A stretch of 64,000 bases of DNA from Nectonema munidae (GCA_030549495.1 JAUIRK010000846.1:1-64000), one strand, 5' to 3'. Counted from the stretch's first letter, positions 35,758-49,015 are shown. The notes: generated from the sequence alone by a model not told the origin. Made by a program: numbers and translations.

Positions 35758-35888
35758 ATGTCTTCCGAACGGAAAGAAGTTTCAAATACTGAAGATATGG
35801 CTATCAATCAAGTGAAAGATCTCGTATTTCGACTTAAAGATACTCATGAAAAGCTTTCCCAACTGCAAAGTGATTCTGTTGAGCACAA
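35758..35888 (+). CDS. PFDN2: Prefoldin subunit 2, exon 1
   Basis: Prefoldin is the cytosolic hexameric chaperone that hands unfolded actin and tubulin to the CCT chaperonin. Subunit 2 is one of its four beta-type coiled-coil subunits. This exon starts at ATG and encodes the first 43 residues, ending QVKDLVFRLKDTHEKLSQLQ, then SDSVEH plus two bases (AA). A GTACTT donor follows. Joining AA to the first base of the exon at 37864 gives SVEHNFVIDTLKKLDP, which matches the family's 'NEH.LVIDTLK.LD' junction exactly in phase. The complete product would be 118 residues, slightly shorter than the human protein (about 154), which has a longer tail. No frameshift or stop occurs in the three exons. Confidence 0.8.
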
Positions 35889-37863
35889 GTACTTGTTATC
35901 GAGTTTTAGAATGTCAATTGTCAAAGTATCAAATTTTAAGTCACAATAAAAATAAAATGGATGCCTTAGTTTGCCATTTTTCGAGAATTGGAGCTACCTT
36001 TCCATATCGTTCCTAGCAATCTTTTTTCTAAGATAAGCGGTCAAGTGGACCCCTGTTTATTTTTATTTTAACCACTGACCAAATTTTACTTTTTGCCGAA
36101 GACTACTATCCGTAATGGGCATCATTTTATCCATGCTTCTGGAGCGAGACCTAAAGGCACTGCCAAATCTGAATCAAGTCCGGGGAGGGACGTGGGAACT
36201 TTCAGAAAATAACCCAAATTTTTTTTATACCATATAACAATTTAAATATTTTTCTCAGAAGAGGAGCAGAAATTTTCTCAAGCAGAGCTCTATTTGGCTT
36301 AACGAGTTTCCAGGCGTATCCGGAGACACGAATGCAAAAATGTTGTGGTTTTTGATTAAAATTGAGTTTTTTTTAAACATTAAGCAAAATACATAATACT
36401 GTACTTGACAATTTACTGAGTTATGTGAAAACGGTTATTCTAAGTAATGAAACACTGTTATATAATAGTAATTCTCAAAATATGAATTCGAGGCTGCAGA
36501 CAGAATGAGTGTTGCCAGATCGTGTGTTTTTTTGCAAAGTGTACTTATTTTTCTTTTCGCGCGCTTTTAAAAAATTTAATGAAATTTTTTTCCATTTAAA
36601 ATCAGTTTCTCCTTTTGTCACTTCACATAAATGTGATCTTTATTTGAGACCGAGTGAATGATTCCTTTTCAAGGAAGTGACCGCAGGAAACGTATAAACT
36701 TTTTCTTCACTTATTTAATTTAATTTCTTCACGTTATAAACAATGCAATTAGAAAAGTCTGTTTTCCGCAAAAAATAAGATAACTATTTGAAAGGAGGTT
36801 TTTTTTATTTAAACTGGGCATGGAAAGGATGTTAATTAATTTTAACATAACATGATCCATATTGCTAAACACAAAATTGAAAATGGCCGGTTCGATTTTG
36901 CTTTCATTTATAATTTGGCATTGTTGAGATTAATTCATTTTTATTGAATTGTAATATTGCCAAATATAGCGTACTTCTAAAGGCATATGGTTATAACCAA
37001 AGTGTACCTATTGAGGTATGCGGATCATTTGAATTGGTCCCCTTTCCAAACTTGACGCGTGTCATATGTTGCCAACTCCTGGTTTAGATTACTGTAAATA
37101 CGCTGCCAAAAGATGCACCTTTTCCTAAAGTAAAAGTAAAAAATTTTTTTTGGTTGCCTCTTTTGTTGTTTTGTGACTTTGAGTAACTTCAACATTTGTA
37201 AATAATGAATTTTTAAAATACACCTGAAGTTTTGATGCCAAGTTTTTATCGTTTAATAACAACAAAGGAGGCAACGTAAAGAAATTTTTCAAACAATTTT
37301 TATTAAAGTAACTTGTATACTGATTTCTTTTTTATTTGTGGCGAAATATAAAACATAAAAAGTGGATATCATTCTAAACTATTCTTAAATTTAAACTATC
37401 ATAGCATGTCATTCAATCTTCAATATTACAGGGCTTAATTTTCCTCCGAATAATTTTATATCACTCCTTCACTATACACACAAAAATTCACGGAGATAAA
37501 TCATAGAAATACCCACTATATATATAATATATGATTTTTTGTGGATTATTTTACATGTGTTTGTGGTGTACTAATAAATCACAAGAATGTTTGAAAAGCA
37601 TATGATTTTCATATGGCTGAACTATTTTTAATCATACTAAAAGAAATATGTGATGTCTATTTTTTAAATTCTCTAAATAACCTCTCATAAGGCGATTTTT
37701 TTTCTTCAAAAAATGAACGCAAAATATATCCGCTTCTTTAACCCATCGAATAGTTATAATATAGTTTTTAGCCAGATATTCGCTTTCATTATAAAAAGTA
37801 GCATCGTATATCTTTAATTAAATATATGAAGTATGTTGATTGTGATGTGATGTACCTTTTTAG
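35889..37863 (+). other. PFDN2: Prefoldin 2 intron 1
   Basis: A 1,975-base intron bounded by GTACTT and a pyrimidine-rich CCTTTTTAG acceptor. No transposon end, RNA or coding frame stands out inside it. Confidence 0.6.
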
Positions 37864-37987
37864 TTTTGTTATCGACACACTCAAAAAACTTGACCCGAAA
37901 ACGAAGTGCTTTCGCAATGTGACCGGAGTCTTGTTGGAACGCGATGCTGATGAAATCATAAAAGCGCTTCAGATAAATTCTGGAAAT
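37864..37987 (+). CDS. PFDN2: Prefoldin subunit 2, exon 2
   Basis: This encodes FVIDTLKKLDPKTKCFRNV, then TGVLLERDADEIIKAL and QINSGN. It covers the end of the first coiled-coil helix and the beta hairpin of the prefoldin fold; human PFDN2 reads VIDTLKEVDETRKCYRMVGG, then VLVERTVKEVLPAL. The exon lies between TTTTTAG and GTGAGT, both strong signals. It ends on a codon boundary, so the next exon must start in phase 0, as the one at 53750 does. Confidence 0.9.
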
Positions 37988-40900
37988 GTGAGTATTTCAA
38001 ATTTTTTCCTTAACGTTGCGAAGATCTAACTCACTCACAGAACACATGGGTCCAACATGTGAGCGCCCGCGCTCAGAATAACTTTTCAACTCATTATTCA
38101 TTCCTTATCCCTCTAATTACATTTGGCCCTCACAAATTCTATCCTCAACCTCGCCCAAAAATTCCTTCACTTCAATTCTTGCACTAGAAGGTGCTCTGAA
38201 ATTACGTCTTTACCTTTTGTCCCATGTTGTCGAACGACTTAAGGAATCAATCTATGAAATTAATACCAAAAATCTAATCGAATAATAAATTCGAAATTTT
38301 ATTTTAGTTACTTGTTTCTAGTGTCGCCCCTGTTAAACTCAAGATTTTTACATATTATTAGGCGAGCCGTGTTATATTACCGTTTAGAGGTATGCACAGT
38401 GGATTGCATCGTAGCTTTTTTGAATACTGTGGCAGAGGAGCTGCAGTTTTTAAGCGCCATCAAGTTGACAGATGTGTCAACAAGAAATTGCTTACATAGG
38501 GTAAAATTTATGTGTGTGCGTACATTTGTATTTCAATTTTTTAATCCTAAGTTTCGTGTATTTGTATTTGCATTGTGGAAAATGTAATGAAAAATATAAG
38601 AATATGGCGTATCATATGATACATGACAGGGGGTATCAATAAAAGCAACTCAAAATTCTTTCCTGAAGAATTTCCGTTTATCGGCGGGGCTGAACTACGT
38701 AGCTATTGTGTATATCGAATTGATTGAAATTATGAATATATATATTATGTTAATTTGATACGCTGAGCTATAATAAAAGCATCTTTAAGTTTATGTTATA
38801 TTTTCAAATTAATAAACGTATTTGCATTGTCTTTTAAAATTTGGTAGCAAGGGTTGTGTTTGTATTTGAGACTCGAAAATAAGTATTATTTGATCCAACC
38901 CCCGTATTCGTGATTGGGTCGACCAATATTTTGTGCACGCAACTTCTTCATTATTTTTAATATTGCTCTTGTAATATCTGATGTATACAGTTCATTTGAA
39001 GCAGTTCGTTATTTTTACTTTACCTCACGGCCTTGAGCAAAATCATTTTTCATTATTCGTTTAAGCAAGAAATAGCTCATGAATAAGACAACCATTTAAA
39101 AAATACACTCTAGGGATTATAAGTTGAGAATTTTGTCTAATTCTAGATCAGAAATAAGGAAAAACCTTGGGCTAGTGACTGGAACAGAAGAAGAAGATTT
39201 AGTATATGTGGCTTTCAAAAAATGTTAAAAACAAGTATGACAAGTATGGCATAGCATAAATGTAAAATTATTTCGCGGCAAAAATTTTTGTTGAACGAAT
39301 GCACAAGTCCTATTTCATCAAGTATTAAAAATAAATAACATCTAGAATCCTGTATTAAATTTATGTGGGAAGATATAAGACCTTTTAAAACAGTTGCCGG
39401 GGGAAGGTTTTAAAGCGCGAATTCAAGAAGTATACTGGAATACATTAATATATTGTCTTGATGGAAAAGCTATTCAACAGAATTTTGCAGGTTTTCATAA
39501 ATTGCTCGCAATATTTTGTGTATAATGGTTAGTAGTTCGCCACGTGAATGGAACTTGAGTATGACAGCGGCACCTTCTTTCATCAAGGAGAAGCAGCATG
39601 GAATAGTGAAAGATTGATGATGTTTTGTTTTAAATACTAGTAATCTAAAAAATACAGTTGTCTTTCATTTGTTTCCTAATTTTTGAAGGCTGTGGAATTA
39701 AATTCCTTTTTGATGGTGATCGCAGTGCAGTGCAGCGTATGCAAAAGTATTCGCGGCAGTGCATCTGCAGTTTGATCGTTGCAGCTTCATGCAGTTAAGG
39801 AATGTTTCTTGCTGATCTAAATCTTGAGACCAGGCATTTTGGCTACACTTTGAGTGCTTGGCAGGCGGAACTAAAGAGCCTCATTTAGTTTTTTTTAGTT
39901 TTGAAAAAAAAATAAAAATATGTAAATTTCATTCAATATTACATTTGGATATATTATATATTGTTTATGTGAAAAAAAGCTAAAAATTAACCAGAATTTG
40001 AAATTAAGCAAGTAAGGGGGAAATATGTTTTATTGTAATTAATAACCTTTTTTTTAATTTGAGCAATTTTTAGTCATAATCTCTCTTCATTACTGTTAGT
40101 ACGTTAAAATTTTGCGTATGATGTAACATTTTTGTTTTTAAATGGTGAATGAAGTGTAATGTAAATTGTATTATAGAAATATAAAAAGATGTTAAAATTA
40201 TATTTCGTTGGAGCATAGATTCAGTGTTCCTTATTACACCTTTTTGGCATGACTTCATACATGTTGACATTTTAAGAGCACTTTGTCCCCTTTCAAATTT
40301 ATAATCTCTTTATGCGTTTCAAAATATAGGAATATTTATCATTTCCGATATTTTATTCGAATCAATTTTATCAAGTTTTTTCGCTTTTTTGAAAGATGAA
40401 ATCAAATTTTACTCAAAAATATTTTTCCTTTTCGATTATATCAAATATTTTTTTGTGTTTTAGAAGTTATAATTCTATTTTTATAGTTTTTTTTATAAAC
40501 TTTTACTTCTCCTTATATTTTGCATTTCTCCTCAAATTATAATATTGACAAATTCACTCTGTCCTATTTTTAATAGTAAAAAAAGTATGTTTTTTTTTAG
40601 TTTTTTCTATAATTTTTTTAGATAAAAACCTTGAAATTTTACTTTAGATGAACACTAATGATTTGCTCTTGAAGTAAAAACTTTTTTGTTCAACAGTTTT
40701 TCTGAATCCTTAACAAACTGGTACCATGAGTGATTATGGTAGTTCTGAGGAGATAACATCCACTTATTGAAAATCTTACTTATTTGGAATATGTTTCTCC
40801 TTAGCAACTTTTTATTCCTAAAAAAAGAAAAAAAAATGTTAACTTTAAGTGAAGACACGATTAATCAGAATCGTGAGAGTCGTGTTTTTTCACGTATCGG

Positions 40901-41614
40901 AAAATTTTGCTGTTCTTACGAATTCCTTAAAATGGATAAGTACTCTGAAAGGTTTGATAAGCATGACTGATAAGCATTTACGGTTTTAGCGAATACATAC
41001 TTAATAACCTTAATTTAATATGAATGTCTAAATTATTTTAGTCACTCGCTATATGCTGATAAAAGAGTTCATTAGCAAGACAGTTTAATAGTAAAATATG
41101 TGAATACTTACACTTTTATTTCAAATATTTAGTTCTATATATGCGTCTATATGAAAGTAACTCTTTAGATATATTTATACAACGAGAAAGTTTAAAACTA
41201 TTACTGAGGCTTAAAGGATCGTAAAAGTTAAGCATTGTATATAGAGTGCGGGTTTCTTCAAAGTTAACCACTTTTCTCCCTGGATTTAGGAGTCAAATCT
41301 AAAACAAAAAAGCTATTGACTAGCTGTGTGTATAACTAAACCATAGAAACCATCTTAATCTTTGATTTTCCATACCCTTATTTATCTCATTGACATGACA
41401 AATACTTGTTATTCTCATTGCTAACCCAACATTTTAAGCTTACTTTACACATTATTCTCAACATTCTCATCTCAGCGTTATTTAGTCTACATTTCTCAGC
41501 TTCTTTCAAGCGCCAACTCTGTCCACCATGTGCTAAACTTGGCCTATTACAAGTAGTATCCATAATTAACTAAAGCAGAATTTTAAATTTCATGTCATTC
41601 TAATTTTAAGTTAA

Positions 41615-43110
41615 TGAGATTTTTGAGCCTGATTATTCTTCGCTAATCGCTGAATACGCGGGGAAGTTATTGAAATGGCACAACGCAAGTCATCTTCAAC
41701 TTCCAACCGACTACGTTGTTTTTTTAATTTGCAACAATGTTGAAAAATCGGACTCACAGATATATGTAGACACAAATGGAAGTAATAATGTACGGATAGC
41801 TCTTTCTAAGACTTTAGGATAAGAATTGCACATAAGAGACCAAAATTCTGTTGTTAATTTTTTTCGAACATATCTCTTGCTCTCGAATCAGCTTCTAGCT
41901 CCAAAACTCATCCTGACAATCATCAGGAAGATTTTCAATTGAAAATTTGAATGGATTGCGCATTAAATCCAAGTCATCATCACTAAGTTCTGGATAATGA
42001 TATTTTTTGAAACTGTGGAAGCACTTTTTCTTCACCATCAACAACAAGAACTGATGACAGATTCTCAAACATTGCAACGTTATTTATATTTACTTTTCTC
42101 TTCCAATTATCCAGTTTGCTGATAAAAGCTTTCAATGAATCAACGAATTTTATTTATGATATTCGTATCTCTTCCTCGCATTTGCATATTGAGCTTATTA
42201 AGTTGTTGAAAAATATCACCCAAATATGCCCGTTTCATGATATATTCATCATGCAAATAAATCCATCTTTCCTTGAACTTCAAAAAATAATTTAAGCTCA
42301 TCTCTGAGTTCAAATATTCGCTGTGTCACATTTCTTTTTGAGATCCATCGAACATTTGTGTGAAAAAGAAGCAGATGAGGTTCAGAATCCATATCAATAC
42401 ACATAATTGTTTGAAAAGACGTGACTTTAGCATAATTCACAATCTGAATTCTTTGATTCAGAACCTTTCCTAGTGAAGCTGAGAGTGTTTTTGAAGCCAG
42501 TGCCTGACGTTGAATCATACAATGAATATATTTCATTTGTGGAGCTCGATTTTTTAAAGAAACTTGGAATTCTGATTTAGTCCCCAACATAGCTGGTGCG
42601 TCATCTGTACAGCAATCGCAGATATGATTCCATGAAAGAATTTCTGATTCAAAGAAAGATGAAACTTTTTCTATAATATCAGAGACTTTGGTAGTTGTTT
42701 TAAGAGAAAAACAAAAGAGAAACTCCTCTTGAACTTTTGTGAACATATCTTGCAAAAGCCATCAATCATCAAGTTGAATTGAATAAACACTGCAGACTTG
42801 ATCTTTGATATCAGTTGCAATGTCACTCATTCTTCTTTCAATTGTACTGTCTGATAATGAAACTGCAGCAAGTTTTTTTCTCCAAACCACTTCCCAACAC
42901 TATTTCTACGATCTTAAGAGCACATGGTTTAATCAACATTTCTCCATTTGAGTCTGGTTTTTTTTGCAATCTCCAAAGCTTCAATGAACTTTCGATTTGA
43001 TTCATGAAATTTTACTGTTGAGTCCAATTTCATACTTTTAAGAGCATTTTTTCATAATTCTTTTAAGAGCTTTTCATTTTTTAATTCTGGTGGTGCTGAA
43101 CGTAATAAAA
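41615..43110 (-). pseudogene. hAT (ZBED5/SCAND3-type) transposase, mostly complete
   Basis: On the minus strand, from about 43110: ELKNEKLLKEL, ESNRKFIEALEIAKK, AAVSLSDSTIERRMSDIATD (about 42870-42820), then an intact 168-codon stretch (42755-42252). The latter has FLFCFSLKTTT, CTDDAPAMLGTKSEFQ, a conserved HCMIQRQALASKTL and HTNVRWISKRNV. After a stop comes AYLGDIFQQLNKLNMQMRGR, and the C-terminus at about 41700-41620 reads RLEVEDDLRCAISITSPRIQ and QKSH-stop. Catalytic-fold and dimerisation blocks are both present. The BED zinc finger at the N-terminus is not seen. Several stops and shifts make it inactive. Terminal repeats were not located. Confidence 0.8.
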
Positions 43111-44120
43111 AAGTCGTTTTAACAAAAAAGTTTAACTACAAATAAAAAAATTAATCTTTTTATCTTTCCTGTATTTATTAAATCCAGGAATTTATTGAAG
43201 CCCGAAAAAATAATTATTGGATTTTATTTTAAGAGAATGTAAATAAGTAAAAAAAATTGCTATAAAAAACAACCGCAATTTTAAAATGACTCGAATTCCA
43301 AAGAATCTTTGTCAATCTTTGAAACTACGGTACTCGGACATTTGGCCGAACAAAAATTTTACCAAACGGACATTTGGCCTAATGGACATTTGGGGGACGG
43401 GTGTTTAACCAAAAATATAAATACAATTGGTTATTTTTCCAGACTTCTGCAACTAATAAAATAAAATTGTTCTAATTTTAAAACACCAAAACTCAATAAT
43501 ACAGTAAAAGGGATGTTACACAAACATTCATATTTCTCAGTGATTGAGATAAACTTTTAGCCTAAAAAATGATTGTAAAAAGAAAAAAATTGATAAAATA
43601 AAAATAATAAACTTAAGTAAGACATCTTAAGTATTTAAATATTGTGAGCAATTGCTTTTAGAAAATCCATTTATAAAAACTCGATAGCAAATCGTTTGCG
43701 TATAGAAGGTAAGCATAGAAAAAGTGAACAAAAATTATGCTGCGGATTTGTAATCAGTAAAAAAATAAATATGTAATCAATCCAATAAATAAATATGGAT
43801 ATGTAATCAGCAAGGTAGCTTCGAGTAGATAAGTTATTCATCACATGATTTGTGTATAGAAGTTAAAAAACAAAAATTGGGTGCAGGTGTTTTTAGAGCA
43901 CAAGTTTGCAGACTTACTGAAAGTAAAGCAACGTCTACAAAATTGTTAAATTGTATGCATATTTTAGGTGTAATTGTTCTTTCGGACAAATAGCTGGTCA
44001 CGAAAACGACACATAACAATAATAAAAAATACTTTTTGTAGATCGCTAACTACGTACTTTGTCAATAATCTCTTGACAAAGATGATCATTAAGAAATAGT
44101 AACTGCATCGTTTTACTTAA
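43111..44120. other. AT-rich intronic sequence with one MITE end
   Basis: Apart from the partial element at 43329-43410, no gene or repeat is recognised. A short minus frame at 43834-44019 has no motif. Confidence 0.35.
43329..43410 (+). mobile_element. Subrepeat MITE D, left end only (GGACATTTGGCC units)
   Basis: It starts GGTACTCGGACATTTGGCCG and repeats 'ggacatttggcc' or 'ggacatttggg' three times. Its terminus aligns base for base with that of MITE C (GGTCCTCGGACATTTTGCCC). No inverted partner is found downstream, so it is truncated. Confidence 0.6.
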
Positions 44121-44210
44121 AGGCGCACATCCGTGGGGGGGGGGGGCTTCTAATGTGATTTCAAGGGCGGAAGGAGGGGGGGGGCAAAAAAGCCTTTCGC
44201 CCCTCAATAT
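44121..44210. mobile_element. End fragment of the CAGGGGCGCACATCC hAT family
   Basis: 'ggcgcacatccg' followed by G tracts and 'taatgtgatttcaaggg' matches in reverse the right end of the element at 28686-31929. Only about 90 bases are recognisable. Confidence 0.5.
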
Positions 44211-44364
44211 TTCATGTAATTTTTAGCGTAGAACTTAGGGATTCGAATAGCTCATTTATATAAATTTAAAGTTTGTAGAATATTTCTTCCAATAATTTTA
44301 AAGCTTTAATTTTTATTTAAAAGGGCCAAATTTAAATTCACCGCTACATCCCTGTTAATTCATA

Positions 44365-44680
44365 GGCCCATGTCATAAATGTATTTTCAAATAATTTACT
44401 TTACTGAATGAACATATGTGTAGGTAGAATATGAAGATTATATAAGATGATTCCTTGTTTTTCTGTCTTACTAATCAAGCCTGGTAACATTTCGTTGCTA
44501 AAAATTTTAAAATTTAATTTTAAGCAACAATGCATTTCAGTGCAGGGTAATCAATCGACCTAACCAATTCATTTGATATGAACCAGGCTTGTTGACAATT
44601 AGTGAGATGAGAGGCTGAGAAAAATCATTTAGCTCATAAACAATGTTGCATCGGATAGTGGGGTTGTCGGATAAATGAGG
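44365..44680 (+). repeat. Dispersed repeat copy 2 (related to 7925-8140)
   Basis: Similar to 7925-8140, including 'aatgtattttcaaa' and a later 'gacaattagtgagatgagag'. Nature unknown. Confidence 0.45.
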
Positions 44681-45002
44681 TCTAACCGTATTACCAATGA
44701 GTTCTCTAATACAACCCTTTCCATAATGTCTTTAAAAGACAAAGACATTTTTAACACAGAATAGAGAATTGGCTCAACCAAATTCTATTTCCTAAAGATT
44801 TACAAAAGAGATCATTTTTAGAGCCATGGTAAAAAACCGTCACTTGATTAGAGTATAATCTAGCGATAAACTATACATTTAGACTGTCACTATCCATTTC
44901 AATAATTGGTAAATGGCAATAAGGAGGGATAAAGACTTAATTATATCTGATGAGTAGTGATCAATCCTATATGAATGATTTTGTTCCCCTGTTGAGCTTG
45001 AA

Positions 45003-46643
45003 GAGTGGTTCACAAACTTTCTAAAAATTTTCGGCGTAGTGGTCTAACTATAATTTTTTAATAACTAGTTGTCTGATTTAAAAAAATAAATCAACATATA
45101 AACTACTGTACTAAAAAATCGACACAATTGTTCATTCAAAAATTGTCGGAATAATCAAATCAATCTCAATGGGATGTTTTGTCTAAACCAGTTTGTTTAA
45201 ATTTGCTCTGTTTTGCCCAATGCAACTCTCATATCATTACTCACTCCCCATCTGTTTTAGGGTTTGGTTTCGATGCCAAGTAGCATAGAAAACGCTTGCT
45301 CACACTCATATGTAGTGGCAAATTGAATCTTTCAGAAACTTAATCATGATTGCAGAGGGGGATATAACGATTACAACGCTTCTAAGGTGTCGGAGTTGGG
45401 ATTTTATGAATACAAGAAAATGAAGTCTGAAAAATGATCTCCCAGTCCTAATATCAAAATATTGACTTATAATTTTTGTTGTTTTATTTTTACTGTTGTT
45501 TTAAAATATAATGAAAATTGCATTACCTGCTTCTAAAGCACAATTTTTCTAACTTCGATTTCATTATAGGTTACCACTAGTTTCCTGTTTGTTTCACAAA
45601 TAGCTACAATGAATTACAGATGAAATGTTTCTAGGACAGAAAATTCTACATGCTGTTTATTTTGATTTGCAGAAATTGCTGGATAATTTTATGGCTCGGC
45701 GCACTGAGTACCAATTACATCTGGAGATTTTTGCTTAAACAGATTCCGACTTAATACATTGTGCTATAAAAAAATTTATCACTTTGTCAAATGTTTCTCT
45801 TACAGTTGTTCTATTGCTGAGTTTCGTAAAATAAAAAATTGTCTACCTGGTTTTTGTCATATACATTTTGTACGTAAATGCAAGGCTGAGGCAAGTTTGC
45901 AGCATCTATTGTTTCATCAATCTGAGCAAAAAAGTTGACAATTGAATTCCGAATCAATAAAGCCACCTCTGACATGTCATCAGGCATCTCTCCTCTTAGC
46001 CTTCTAACGGTATCGTTTGACAGGAAGATATGCTTCAACTTTACTTCAGAATTTCTAAGCACATTCAATATATCTTTGCAGCAAGGTAATATCAACTGTT
46101 CTCCTATGTTGTGTGACTTTTGTACAATAGATATTTTTTGAAACTTTTCAAACCATATTTAATATTTTGCAAAAACATTCCTATGTTATTTATCAATCAT
46201 GAATTTGTGCAATCGTTCAGCCAATAATTTTGTTTACCGAACTCAAGTGGTTCACTACCAGCGAAATCTTCATTTGACGAGCTTTAGAAAAGTGGATGCT
46301 AACACTTCAAAACACAAAAGACACTTATGTTCCTCTTCCCTACCAGACATTAATGCAGTAAAACGAAATTTTAAGTGTGAATCGCCATATTTCATATTTT
46401 TAAGCCATTAAGAAAAATGCACATTTACATCTATAAAATTAGGCCTGAAAAGCAATAAAAGAAAAAAAATGGGACTCAATTCAAAGACAAACTTATTTTT
46501 TCTTTTTAAATGTGACTTATTGACAAAAATGGCAAATGATCCAATGTGGCAGGAATATTTTGCGCAAAACGATTCACTCAGTGTCCCCTTCTCGATCCCC
46601 ATGGATCTTCTTCGCGGCACGGCGGATTTCAAGAAAATCACTG
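45003..46643 (-). mobile_element. hAT (ZBED5-type) relic, copy 2, with both ends
   Basis: The 5' end at 46643 is CAGTGATTTTCTTGAAATCC. The 3' end at 45003 is GAGTGGTTCACAAACTTTC on the plus strand. Flanks AGCTTGAA (44995-45002) and AGCTTGAT (46644-46651) match at 7 of 8. The minus strand at 46095-45811 reads ILPCCKDILNVL, then HIFLSNDTVRRLRGEMPDDM, SEVALLIRNS and FFAQIDETIDAANLPQPCIY, the first catalytic region of the family. The copy is internally deleted (1.64 kb against 3 kb or more for a complete element) and decayed. Its 5' leader is highly similar to that of copy 1. Confidence 0.8.
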
Positions 46644-47003
46644 AGCTTGATGCAATCAGAATTATAAAGATATCCGATATTAATAAATTATTTTCTGACT
46701 AATATAACAACGTGCTCTAAACCAAATTCAATGAATCTTCTTATTTTCTTAGCTTTATTTCTGTTATTTTTGTTACATTATTCAGTTTTTTTGTGAGTGA
46801 AAATTTAAAAGTATGGACGAGAGTAAACAAGAAAGTGTTTGCTTAAAAAGGGCAGCACGTAACACAGTTTCCCGACACGCTAGGCTGATGCGAGATACGC
46901 CTTAAGGTGCTGTTCCAGATCATGGGTGTCAAACATGTGGTGCTCAAGATCATTTCATTCGCTTTACCGAAACGTTTTCTTTATTGCCTAAGAGCATCTG
47001 AAG

Positions 47004-47304
47004 CAGGCCCGTAGCTAGGACTTTTCAATTGGGAGGGCTGGAAAAAATTTGGGAGGGGGGAGGGGGCTAAATATTTTCACAAATTTTTTTTGGTACTTAT
47101 GGGTTATCTCTCCCCCATTCAAAAATTTTTTTTTAGTAAATTACTGAAAAATTTTTTAAAGTGGGAGGGAGATAACTAATAAGTACCTAATTTTTATATA
47201 TAGTCTAAAAATAAACCATTTTTTGAACCCTTTATTGAAATCGAAATATATTCGGTTGGGGGGGGGGGCTTAGCCACCTCCTGCCCTCGCTGGCTACGGG
47301 CCTG
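47004..47304. mobile_element. hAT-type MITE (CAGGCCCGTAGC ends)
   Basis: Terminal inverted repeats CAGGCCCGTAGCTA and, reversed, CAGGCCCGTAGCCA bound 301 bp. Flanks are ATCTGAAG and ATCTGAGC, 6 of 8. G-rich tracts lie just inside both ends, and the interior carries two facing copies of a 'ttatctccctccca'-like word. No coding frame. Confidence 0.75.
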
Positions 47305-48734
47305 ATCTGAGCTATGGATTTTCTTGCATATTTTTATTTAGTTTTGACTTGTAACAAATGAGTTTTGGGGAATTTAATGAAAAAAAGCAAAATTCATCCT
47401 TTTCTTAATAACAATATTCCTGAAGATGCTACAATTAGAAGTAACAGAAATGAAATTCGATATAGTTCTTAAAAAGTTTCTGGAAGTAGATACAAAACCA
47501 ATTTATCTGTATACCTTGCAAATAAACAATCAAAATTCATTTTTTTGGTCTAAAAATATTCTTGTTTTATAGTTATGCGAAAATTTTTTTCACAAATGAA
47601 ATCTGGCAATTCATAAATTTATACGGGCGTAAAGCAACTTCACTCTAAACTTGATATTTTATGCCTTTAGACTAAAAATAAGCTCGACTTAGAAAAATTC
47701 TGATTCTTACGAATCTTCGACTTAGGCATCATACAATTAGGCATGATAAACGATGTGAAATAAAAACGCCTTGTTGCTCTTCTACGAAGTTCACTGTATT
47801 CATTCACATGCGTTGTATACTACATTTCATTGCATGCAAAATATAGTGTGAAGAAGAACATTCCAGATAATATTGGATTTGGGAAAGAGGAGACCTGTGT
47901 GCGTATCGCCACCATCATCATTATTTCATAGGGAAACTTCTACCCTAATTCCTTGTGTCTTGAGCGCGCTCGATAAGTTTGTTCGTATTCTCGAGAGATC
48001 TCTATTTCTTCACACCCCAAGCTTCCTTTGATTCAAAAGAAAAAGAATCCCTTTTGGTTTGGCAGTGCACACTTCGTTGTAGAGTGTTGTTAGAATTTAC
48101 TTAATTAAACTTTATTGATTCGCTCACTCACAACAATCGATTCCTCTTTTTCTTCGCTGTGAGCGTGTTGTGGTGTGAGCATGATTTTTGTGTAGCATCT
48201 TTTTCAAATCTCTCCTAATTTCACACTATTGTTGTCAGTGCCCATAATTTTTGTATTCACTTTTTACACTCAACTTTTTAATTCAATTTTTTATGGCGCA
48301 GAAGTTGTGACCCTTTAAAATATTTTGTCTCGCCTTTTATTCCTTCCCCTCAGTGCTTTGAGTGAAACTCAAAACAATCTCACATTTATTCCTTTCCTTA
48401 ATTTCTTTTGTGGTGTACACTAACGTCTGCGAGCTGGCTCTGCGATTATGCCTGAGCGTATATTTCTGCCAACTTATCAAAAAGTTATGCAGCAACAGAT
48501 ATAGCTGCTTATTTCCTTAAAACCCTCGTTTATTACGTGCTCATCAATACTGTCATCCCCAAAATATACTTTGATCCAGGGCTAGAGGGCGACCGTTTAA
48601 TCCCTAAGCCTCTCTCACCTCACTCACAAAGTTTCAAACAAATATATGTATTAAAATAAACTTCTCTAAACAAGTACGAGTTTGAAATGCATGGCCCTCC
48701 CTGACCTGTAAATTCACTCTGGGGTCGAATAAGA

Positions 48735-49015
48735 AATTTAGAAGTGAGGAGAAAAACGGAAACAGGTGGTACGGGCATGTTTTAAGAATGAAATAAGATA
48801 ATATACGTCAATCGCTGAACAAGAAAGTGGTTAGAACGAGAAGTAGAGGAAGACAACGCAAAAGATGGAAAGACGATCTGAAGGAACGACTCAATAATAA
48901 TTGGGGACTGAACGAAGGTGCGCAAAGAATCTAGAGAAATGGAGACAGCGGATCTCAGCAACCGACGCCTAACTTGGGGACAAAGTGTAGTCAAAGAACA
49001 AGATGATCTTTCAAC
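48735..49015 (+). pseudogene. LINE C-terminal fragment
   Basis: Plus frame: WYGHVLRMK, then SLNKKVVRTRSRGRQRKRWK, DDLKERLNNNWGLNEGAQRI, and after a stop SGSQQPTPNLGTK. This is the common C-terminal block 'WYGHV.RM......K.......R.RGRP.KRW.DD.K' of APE-type LINEs. It is a different family from the LINE at 3340 (which reads WLGHLERM). The fragment is 5'-truncated, as is usual for LINE insertions. At least two stops. Confidence 0.75.

Noticed and set aside
38312-38587. 91-codon frame considered as the next prefoldin 2 exon
   Set aside because: It does not match the prefoldin C-terminal helix and its phase does not fit; the exon at 53750 does both.
47960-48310. Possible solo LTR followed by a primer-binding-like TGGCGCAGAAG
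   Set aside because: A GC-richer block ends near such a word, but there is no second LTR, no target duplication and no gag or pol trace nearby; too weak to annotate.
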